A stretch of DNA of 28,783 nt from CAZXCK01 sp964639225 (GTDB taxonomy: Bacteria > Chloroflexota > Anaerolineae > Aggregatilineales > Phototrophicaceae): the NCBI GenBank assembly GCA_964639225.1, contig CAZXCK010000043.1, forward strand, positions 1-28,783. Direction: 5' to 3'. Below the pieces are notes generated by a model. It made no database searches. It was given only the letters and a program-made list of their open reading frames with translations, and was not told the origin of the DNA. This document shows positions 14,512-22,123 of the stretch, one piece after another (the stretch's first letter is position 1; each line of letters opens with the position of its first letter). The position numbers and the translations under genes were made by a program.

Positions 14512-15609
14512 ATGACCTCATTCACCCCCACAGAAGACCAGCTACTGTTAATTGAGACCATCCGCCGCTATGCCGTCAATGACGTGCGTCCGGTGGCCCA
14601 CGAGCACGACGAAGCCAGCAGCCCACCGCTGGATGTGGTCGAAACCGGCTGGCAGATGGGTCTGGTGGCGTCGGCCATCCCGGAAGAGCTGGGCGGCTTC
14701 GGCGAGATGAGCGCCATCACCGGTGTGCTGGCCGCCGAAGAACTGGCGTATGGCGATCTGCCGGTGGCGCTGCATGTGATGGCCCCGGCGCTGTTCGCCT
14801 ACCCGGTGATTCTGTTTGGCACGGCGGAGCAGCGCGAGTTGCTGCTGCCGATGTTCCTTGAAGAGTCGCTGCCGCCGGTCACCGCCGCGCTGCTGGAACC
14901 CGGCATCAGCTTCGACGCCCACGCCATGCAGACCACCGCCAGCGCCGCTGATGACAGCGTGACGCTCAATGGCGTCAAGGCGTATGTCCCCCTGGCCGAC
15001 AGCGCCGAGAAGCTGCTGGTGTATGCGCGCAGCGCTGACAGTGACGCGGTCGAGGCGTATATCGTCCCTACGGATACGCCCGGCGTCAGCGTGGAGCAGC
15101 GCGAGGCGCTGATGGGCCTGCGGGCGCTGCCCATGTTCCGCGTGAAATTCGACGATGTTCGCCTGCCGTCTGAGGCTCGGTTGGGCGGGGTAGTCGGTAT
15201 CAACTACCGGACCATCGCCGACCGCATGAATGTCGCCCTGGCGGGGCTGGCTGTCGGTGTGGGGCGGGCCTCGTTTGAGTACGCCCGTGACTACGCTAAA
15301 GAGCGCGTGCAGTTCGGCAGGCCGGTGGCGCAGAATCAGTCTATCGCCTTTATGCTGGCCGAGATGGCCATCGAGATCGACGCGGCGCGGCTGATGGCCT
15401 GGGAAGCCGCCTGGAAGATCGACCAGGGGCAGGCGTCCACCCGCGAGGCATATCTGGCGCGGCAGCACGCTAACCAGATGGTGCTCACCGTCACCGATGG
15501 CGGCGTGCAGACGCTGGGCGGCTATGGCTTTATCCGCGAATACCCGGCGGAGCGCTGGCTGCGCAACGGGCGCGGCTTCCCCACATTCGACGGACTGGCA
15601 ATCGTTTAG
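14512..15609 (+). CDS. Acyl-CoA dehydrogenase-like subunit lacking the catalytic Glu
   Basis: The 365-aa protein follows the acyl-CoA dehydrogenase fold: N-terminal helices (about 1-120), a middle beta domain (about 121-235), and C-terminal helices. It keeps segments that contact the neighbouring subunit's FAD (ERVQFGRPVAQNQ, GGVQTLGGYGFIREYPAERWLRN). It lacks others: the usual TEPxAGSD reads LLEPGISFD, and the catalytic YEGT near the end reads FDGL (D360), after which the protein stops within five residues. The ATG at 14512 has AAGGAAGG just upstream. The second dehydrogenase starts 15 bp later and has the missing motifs, so the two probably form one enzyme. Acting alone it is unlikely to be a normal dehydrogenase. 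Confidence 0.9.
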   Translation: MTSFTPTEDQLLLIETIRRYAVNDVRPVAHEHDEASSPPLDVVETGWQMGLVASAIPEELGGFGEMSAITGVLAAEELAYGDLPVALHVMAPALFAYPVILFGTAEQRELLLPMFLEESLPPVTAALLEPGISFDAHAMQTTASAADDSVTLNGVKAYVPLADSAEKLLVYARSADSDAVEAYIVPTDTPGVSVEQREALMGLRALPMFRVKFDDVRLPSEARLGGVVGINYRTIADRMNVALAGLAVGVGRASFEYARDYAKERVQFGRPVAQNQSIAFMLAEMAIEIDAARLMAWEAAWKIDQGQASTREAYLARQHANQMVLTVTDGGVQTLGGYGFIREYPAERWLRNGRGFPTFDGLAIV

Positions 15610-15624
15610 GCAGGTGAAAAGATT

Positions 15625-16896
15625 ATGGCTATTGATTTTACAATTCCCGAGTCGGTGACACAGCTCACCCAGATGACGCAGTTCATCGCCGAGTCGACCA
15701 TGCGGCCTTTCTCGCGCGAACTGGACGAAAACGAACACCAGCGCCCGGAAGCCTTCGTCGAGCAGATGTGGCCTATCCTCAGTTCGATGCAGAAATCGAC
15801 GCTGGACAAACTGCGCGAAGCTGAATCGGCTAATGGCAGTTCGAACGGCGGCACGAAGGTCAAAAAACGCAGCAATACGTATCTACGTATGATGATGCTG
15901 GTTGAAATGCTCTCGTGGGGCGATGCCGGTATCTATCTGTGCCTGCCGAGTGCCGCGCTGGGCGGTTCGGCGATTGAGGCGGTCGGCACCACCGAGCAGA
16001 AGCTGCGCCTGCTGACTCGCTTCGCTGAGGGCGACAAACCAGTATGGGGCGCGATGGCCATGACCGAGCCGGGCGCCGGGTCGGATACGTCAGCCATCCA
16101 GACGACCGCCGTCTTCGACGAAGCGGCCAACGAGTGGATACTCAACGGCGAGAAGATTTTCTGCACCAGCGGCGGGCTGGCCCTGGAAGAATCCAACGGG
16201 CTGGTGATCGTGTGGGCGACGGTGGACCGTTCTGCCGGGCGCGCCGGTATGAAGCCGTTCGTCGTCGAGGCGGGCGCGCCGGGCGTCAAAGTGACCAAAG
16301 CCGAACTCAAGCACGGCATCCGCGCCAGCGATACGGTGTCGATCTCGCTGGAGAACGCGCGCATTCCAGCGGATAACATCCTGGGCAGCGCCGAAGTACA
16401 GACCGAAGGCGGCAAGGGCTTCAAGGGCGCTATGGCGACGTTTGACGCCAGCCGTCCGCTGGTGGCCGCTGGCGCGCTGGGCGTGGGCCGGGCCGCGCTG
16501 GAGTTCGTCAAAGAGAAGCTGGCCGAGGCTGGCATCGACATTCCGTATGACGCGCCCTACCACAAGCTGACCGCTGTCCAGCGTGACGTGCTGGAGATGG
16601 AAGCGCAGATGAAAGCGGCGCACCTGTTGACGCTGCGCGCTGTCACCATGCTGGACGCTGGCACGCCTAACTCGCTGGAAGCGTCGATGGCGAAGGTCAA
16701 AGCTGGTAAGGCCGTGACCTGGGTCACACAGAAAGCCGTCGAGCTGCTGGGTCCGCTGGGCTACAGCCGCGAGTGGCTGGTCGAGAAGTGGATGCGCGAC
16801 GGCAAAATCAACGACATCTACGAGGGCACGGGCCAGATCAACACGCTGATCGTCGCTCGTCGCATTCTGGGCTACTCGCGCCGCGAACTGGCGTGA
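15625..16896 (+). CDS. Acyl-CoA dehydrogenase, catalytic subunit
   Basis: This FAD enzyme would introduce the trans-2 double bond of an acyl-CoA, the first step of beta-oxidation. The 423-aa protein has the flavin-binding stretch AMTEPGAGSDTSAIQTTA, the beta-domain (EWILNGEKIFCTSGG), and the catalytic base in NDIYEGTGQINTLIVARRIL (E400). It lacks the usual RxQFG segment; instead it has EKLAEAGIDIPYDAPYHKLTAVQ. An insertion of about 15 polar residues (SANGSSNGGTKVKKRSN, near 71-87) lies in the N-terminal helical part. AGGTGA (15612-15617) precedes the ATG. With the upstream protein it covers all the standard motifs. Substrate range is unknown. Confidence 0.93.
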   Translation: MAIDFTIPESVTQLTQMTQFIAESTMRPFSRELDENEHQRPEAFVEQMWPILSSMQKSTLDKLREAESANGSSNGGTKVKKRSNTYLRMMMLVEMLSWGDAGIYLCLPSAALGGSAIEAVGTTEQKLRLLTRFAEGDKPVWGAMAMTEPGAGSDTSAIQTTAVFDEAANEWILNGEKIFCTSGGLALEESNGLVIVWATVDRSAGRAGMKPFVVEAGAPGVKVTKAELKHGIRASDTVSISLENARIPADNILGSAEVQTEGGKGFKGAMATFDASRPLVAAGALGVGRAALEFVKEKLAEAGIDIPYDAPYHKLTAVQRDVLEMEAQMKAAHLLTLRAVTMLDAGTPNSLEASMAKVKAGKAVTWVTQKAVELLGPLGYSREWLVEKWMRDGKINDIYEGTGQINTLIVARRILGYSRRELA

Positions 16897-16965
16897 GGTG
16901 GTAGGTGTGGGGCGCAGCCTGCAGGCAAAGGCAAGGTTTTGCCCACTTTTGATGCAGATTAACAA

Positions 16966-17093
16966 ATTGACGCGGATTTAAGGGACGGACCGGTCTCGCC
17001 CGGCGTTAAAACACCGGGCTACAGGAAGCGTGTCTGCTAAAGAGACACGAAAACAGGTTCACGTAACCTGCCATGAGGGACACAGCCCCTTCA
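16966..17093 (+). repeat. Three-hairpin intergenic repeat, copy C
   Basis: Hairpin 1 is 16998-17003/17014-17019 (GCCCGG/CCGGGC), hairpin 2 is 17030-17035/17043-17048 (GTGTCT/AGACAC, 7-nt loop), and hairpin 3 is 17054-17059/17065-17070 (CAGGTT/AACCTG). Hairpins 1 and 2 match copy B; hairpin 3 sits in the same place but has an unrelated sequence. The element again ends in CTGCCATGAGGGACA. Confidence 0.85.
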
Positions 17094-17268
17094 GTGGGTC
17101 AGTACCTTATAGCCAGCAGTTTTGAACCGCTGGCGAAGGCATGCTACGAGATCGGTGTATACGCATTGATTTGTTGGAGCGCAACAAGAGTGGCGAGGTC
17201 AGCGCCCTCGCATGGTATCTGTGCCAGCCTGAATTAACAACCAAAAGATTACGAAAGGTCACGAGAAT
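17094..17268 (+). other. Leader of the fadN-like gene with a shared module
   Basis: No gene is seen here. Two blocks, 17119-17137 and 17163-17200, match blocks upstream of serA, in reversed order. A hairpin GCGAGG (17193-17198)/CCTCGC (17206-17211) follows the second block. The last 15 bases hold the ribosome site AAAGGT (17254-17259). No good promoter was recognised. Confidence 0.5.
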
Positions 17269-19653
17269 ATGGGTTATCACATCGAAAAAGCGGCGGTCAT
17301 CGGCTCCGGGACGATGGGGAGCGGTATCGCGGCGCTGCTGGCCGGGGTCGGCGTGCAGACGCTGCTGCTGGATATCCCCGCCAAAGGCACCAGCCCCGGC
17401 GACCCGCCGCATAAACGCAACGCCATCGTCAACAACAACATCAAAACCATGCAGAAATCGCGCCCGGCGCAGTTGTTCAGCGAGGCCGATCTGGCGCTCA
17501 TCAGCGCCGGTAACATCGAGGACGACATGGAGCGCCTGGCTGATGTCGATTGGGTGATCGAGGTGGTGGTCGAGCGGCTGGACATCAAGCAGGACCTGAT
17601 GAAGAAGCTGGCCGCTGTCGTCAAGCCGTCGGCGATTATCAGTACTAACACGTCGGGGCTGCCCATCGAGCAGATCGCCGAGCACATGGACGACGATTTC
17701 ACGCGCCGCTTCCTGGGCACGCACTTCTTCAATCCGCCGCGTTACCTGCGCCTGCTGGAAGTGATTCCGCATCCCAACACCGACCCTGACGTCGTCGCCT
17801 TTGTGATGGACTTCGGCGCGAAGACGCTGGGTAAGGGCGTGGTGCAGTGCAAGGATACGCCCAACTTCATCGGCAACCGCTTTATGTCAATGTCTGGTAT
17901 GCAGGTGATGAACTATGCGCTGGACAACGGCTACACTGTCGAAGAGGTGGACGCGCTCACCGGCCCGCTGATCGGGCGGCCCAAAACGGCGACGTTTAAC
18001 CTCAACGATCTGGTGGGCTTTGATGTTGCCGTGCATGTGGCGCGCAATCTGTACGACGCCATTCCCGACGATCCGGCGCGCGAGGTGCTGAATCACCCGA
18101 AGGCGGTCGAGTTGTCGCAGAAGATGCTGGATAACAACTGGCTGGGACGCAAGACCGGGCAGGGCTTCTATCATATGCGGCGGCAGCCGGACGGCTCCAA
18201 AGAGCTGTGGGCGCTCAACCTGGATACGATGGAATACGAGCCACCCACCGATCCGCGTTTCGACAGCGTGAAAGAACACCGTCGCGTCAAACCGACCGGC
18301 GAGCGGATTCGTCTGCTGATGGCCGCCGACGACCGTGCCGGACGCTTTTTGTGGCATATGCACGCTTTTTATCTGGCGTATGCGTCGCAGCGGGTGCCGG
18401 AGATCACCGATACGATTGTCAACATCGACAACGCGCAGAAGTGGGGCTTTGGCCACGAACTCGGCCCGTTTGAAATCTGGGACGCCATCGGCGTTGAGGC
18501 GACCATCGGCGCGTTTGAAGAGGCCGGTTATCCTGTCGCCGACTGGGTGAAGCAGATGGTCGAACAGGGCCACGCTACCTTCTACCAGCGCAACGACAAG
18601 GGTCAGGTTGTGGGCTACTACAGTCCGCAGCAGGGCCAGTACGTGCCGCTGGAAAAAGACCCGATGGTGATCAAAGTGGCCGATCTCAAAGCCGAGGAGC
18701 GCCTGCTCGCCAGCAACGAGGATGGCGCGGTCTACGATATGGGCGATGGCGTGCTGCTGTGGGAATTCACCAGCAAGCAGAACACCATCACCAATAAGTT
18801 TGTCGAGATCGGCTGGCAGGCGCTGGAACTGCTCAAACAGGACAAATACGTGGCGCTGGTGGTCGGTAACGACGCCGAACGCTTCTCGATTGGCGCTAAC
18901 CTGGCGGACGCCATGAGTTCCGGGCCGGAAGGCATCGAGAAGATGATCCGCAACCTGCAGGACCTGACCGTAGCCCTGCGCTACGCGCCCAAGCCGGTCG
19001 TCACCGCGCCGTTTAATATGGCGCTGGGCGGCGGCGCGGAGATCATGATGGCCGGGACGGCCTCGGTGGCGCACATGGAGCTTTACTGCGGTCTGGTGGA
19101 GTTCGGTGTCGGTCTGATTCCGGCGGGCGGCGGCTGTAAGGAAATGGTACGGCGACTGGTCAATCCGCTGGCCGAGGGCGGTGCATATGTGCTGCCCGGT
19201 ATGCAGCGCGCGTTTGAGAACATCGCCACCGCCAAAGTCAGCGAGAGCGCCAAGCAGGCCCGTGAGCTGGGGTTCCTCAGTGACCGTGACCGCATTGTGA
19301 TGAACCGCGATTATCTGCTGGGCGAGGCCAAGTCCTACGCGCTGGGGCTGGCGAAAACCTACACCCCGCGCGAGCCGGAGAAAGTGTGGGCCGCCGGGCG
19401 CGATGTCTATGCGGCGCTGCTGCTGGGCGTCGAGGGCTTCAAAGAGGCCGGTTACGCCACCGAATACGACGGTTTCATCGCCAAAAAGCTGGCGTATATC
19501 CTCACCGGCGGCGCGCTCACCGAGCCGCAGTGGGTGGATCAGCAGCTCATCCTGGACCTGGAGCGCAAGGCGTTCATGGAACTGACGATGGAAACCAAAA
19601 CGCAGGAGCGCGTCATGCACATGCTGACGACCAACAAGCCCCTGCGCAATTGA
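17269..19653 (+). CDS. Bifunctional 3-hydroxyacyl-CoA dehydrogenase / enoyl-CoA hydratase, FadN type
   Basis: The 794-aa protein would hydrate enoyl-CoA and oxidise the 3-hydroxyacyl-CoA formed, steps two and three of beta-oxidation. Domain order is dehydrogenase first and hydratase last, as in FadN of Bacillus subtilis (about 789 aa). The NAD fold is VIGSGTMGSGIA (residues 10-21). The catalytic dehydrogenase segment is GTHFFNPPRYLRLLEVIPHP with H152, and a C-terminal dehydrogenase helix domain is seen around 190-425. The crotonase part has the oxyanion strand ERFSIGANLAD and two acid residues in GGGAEIMMAG (E591) and LVEFGVGLIP (E611), 20 residues apart as in enoyl-CoA hydratases. The ATG at 17269 has AAAGGT 9 nt upstream. 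Its partner thiolase follows. Confidence 0.93.
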   Translation: MGYHIEKAAVIGSGTMGSGIAALLAGVGVQTLLLDIPAKGTSPGDPPHKRNAIVNNNIKTMQKSRPAQLFSEADLALISAGNIEDDMERLADVDWVIEVVVERLDIKQDLMKKLAAVVKPSAIISTNTSGLPIEQIAEHMDDDFTRRFLGTHFFNPPRYLRLLEVIPHPNTDPDVVAFVMDFGAKTLGKGVVQCKDTPNFIGNRFMSMSGMQVMNYALDNGYTVEEVDALTGPLIGRPKTATFNLNDLVGFDVAVHVARNLYDAIPDDPAREVLNHPKAVELSQKMLDNNWLGRKTGQGFYHMRRQPDGSKELWALNLDTMEYEPPTDPRFDSVKEHRRVKPTGERIRLLMAADDRAGRFLWHMHAFYLAYASQRVPEITDTIVNIDNAQKWGFGHELGPFEIWDAIGVEATIGAFEEAGYPVADWVKQMVEQGHATFYQRNDKGQVVGYYSPQQGQYVPLEKDPMVIKVADLKAEERLLASNEDGAVYDMGDGVLLWEFTSKQNTITNKFVEIGWQALELLKQDKYVALVVGNDAERFSIGANLADAMSSGPEGIEKMIRNLQDLTVALRYAPKPVVTAPFNMALGGGAEIMMAGTASVAHMELYCGLVEFGVGLIPAGGGCKEMVRRLVNPLAEGGAYVLPGMQRAFENIATAKVSESAKQARELGFLSDRDRIVMNRDYLLGEAKSYALGLAKTYTPREPEKVWAAGRDVYAALLLGVEGFKEAGYATEYDGFIAKKLAYILTGGALTEPQWVDQQLILDLERKAFMELTMETKTQERVMHMLTTNKPLRN

Positions 19654-19672
19654 TCAAAAAAATGGGAATTCG

Positions 19673-19788
19673 TTGTAGGGGCGCTGCCCCTACGACCCCG
19701 GCAGGGATCAAAGACCCCTGCACCCCTTACTTCGGCGCTGTGCGCCGAAAAGGAGAGCCGAGCGCGAGGGTTCTACCTTCGACATACC
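19673..19788. repeat. Hairpin-rich mini-element between fadN-like gene and thiolase
   Basis: The gap contains three hairpins in 75 bp: GTAGGGGC (19675-19682)/GCCCCTAC (19686-19693), GCAGGG (19701-19706)/CCCTGC (19716-19721) and TTCGGCGC (19731-19738)/GCGCCGAA (19742-19749). The 8-mer GGAATTCG flanks the stretch on both sides (19665-19672 and 19789-19796), like a target-site duplication. No terminal inverted repeats were seen. It resembles small dispersed non-coding elements that carry no gene of their own. Confidence 0.6.
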
Positions 19789-19859
19789 GGAATTCGGCGA
19801 GTGCTGTTTAGATTGATGAAATATCGAAAAATGACGAACACGGAGAAGGATTAACGATT

Positions 19860-21044
<1,185 letters not shown>

Positions 21045-21075
21045 GCCGCAGCGCCAGCCAATCGCTCATCAACAA

Positions 21076-21116
21076 AATCAGCCCGCCTGAATCCACGCGA
21101 TTCGGGCGGGCTGATT
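21076..21116. terminator. Bidirectional terminator between thiolase and convergent gene
   Basis: An 18-bp stem with a single G-T wobble (21076-21093/21099-21116) and a 5-nt loop (CACGC) lies between two convergent genes. On the minus strand it is followed by TTTTGTT, and on the plus strand by GCTTGTT, so it is a better terminator for the minus-strand transcript. Confidence 0.9.
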
Positions 21117-21131
21117 GCTTGTTACCGAGTT

Positions 21132-21410
21132 TTATTCGTCCTGCTTGTTGGCGGGCGGTTCGGCTTTGAACTGCTCGATGCGCTCGATGACTTCATCCAG
21201 CGCGGCGTTGAACAGTCCACGATAGCCCTCGACCATTTCCTTGAATGCGGACTGCCCGTGTGTGCGCACGCCATCGGGCACCATCGATTCGAGGGCTTTG
21301 CCGACTTCGGAGATAGCCTTGCGCTGGTGGCCCAGAAAATCGCCCAGAGCTTCGTCGATGTTGGCCTCGGTTTCCGGCGTTTCGGGCGCAGGTTGGTCCT
21401 GATCTGTCAT
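21132..21410 (-). CDS. Small acidic helical protein
   Basis: I do not recognise this 92-aa protein. It starts with a disordered acidic stretch (MTDQDQPAPETPETEANID), then a mostly helical part (ALGDFLGHQRKAISEVGKALESMVPDGVRTHGQSAFKEMVEGYRGLFNAALDEVIERIEQF) with heptad-like hydrophobic spacing, suggesting a coiled or bundled structure. The ATG at 21410 has AGGAGT 8 nt upstream. It is the last gene of a minus-strand run that includes GNAT, WS/DGAT-SCP2 and patatin genes, and the bidirectional terminator follows it. Confidence 0.75.
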   Translation of the reverse strand: MTDQDQPAPETPETEANIDEALGDFLGHQRKAISEVGKALESMVPDGVRTHGQSAFKEMVEGYRGLFNAALDEVIERIEQFKAEPPANKQDE

Positions 21411-21487
21411 GTATATAACTCCTGAATTGCTATCGATCGGGTGATGGGTGTCTGTCAGCCCGGCGGGGGCTGCCTGTGACCAGTTGG

Positions 21488-22039
21488 CTATGACAGCAGT
21501 TCGTTGAGCGATGTGGACATAATGAGCAGGTCGTGGGTGCGCTCGTCGCGGGTTTTGACCCAGTCCGCCAGGATGGCCTCCGGACGGAAGCCCATATCCT
21601 CCATGACGTGCCGCGCGCTCAGATTATCGACGGTCATATAGGCGATGACCTTCGCCAGCCGCTGTTCTTTTGCCAGTTGGGTGAGTTCGCGCGCCAGCTT
21701 TTTGCCGATGCCGTGATTGCGATACGGCGAGCTGACCAGGATGCGAACTTCGGCGACGTGGCGATTCCAGTAGACGCGATTGTGATACAGTGAGCCGTAG
21801 CCGGCCAGGTTGTCGCCGTCTTCGACGAGGATGGTCACCGCCTGCTGGGATTGGATGTCCTGAATCCAGGAATCGACGGCTTCCGGCTGGGTGATATCGC
21901 GCCGCATGAAAGCCAGATCAGCGTCCGGCAGGCTGTTGGCAAACGTCAGGATTTTGTTGCGGTCCTTGTCGTCCATCAGCCGAAACGTGTATTTGTAGCC
22001 GTTTACGTTGATTGTTTTCGGAAAGTCATCTGCCCACAT
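21488..22039 (-). CDS. GNAT-family N-acetyltransferase
   Basis: GNAT enzymes move an acetyl group from acetyl-CoA to an amine. The 183-aa protein has the acetyl-CoA pyrophosphate loop YRNHGIGKKLARELTQLA (R/Q-x-x-G-x-G/A) preceded by the strand HVAEVRILVSS, and the later AYMTVDNLSARHVMEDMGFRPEA typical of motif B. The acceptor substrate is unknown. The start is taken at ATG 22039, since AGGAG (22050-22046) abuts the ATG at 22045 and is correctly spaced (6 nt) only for the one two codons later. It follows the WS/DGAT gene after about 80 bp on the same strand. Confidence 0.88.
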   Translation of the reverse strand: MWADDFPKTINVNGYKYTFRLMDDKDRNKILTFANSLPDADLAFMRRDITQPEAVDSWIQDIQSQQAVTILVEDGDNLAGYGSLYHNRVYWNRHVAEVRILVSSPYRNHGIGKKLARELTQLAKEQRLAKVIAYMTVDNLSARHVMEDMGFRPEAILADWVKTRDERTHDLLIMSTSLNELLS

Positions 22040-22123
22040 ATCCATCTCCTGGTACCGTCGCTCGTATCTGAGCTTATTTTAATCTTGATTCGATTAATCG
22101 GGCAATGGAACGCGCGCAATTGG

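Noticed and set aside
17887..19620. A 577-codon open frame antisense to the FadN-like gene
   Set aside because: The plus-strand gene has all catalytic motifs; the antisense product is His/Arg/Gln-rich without a family pattern.
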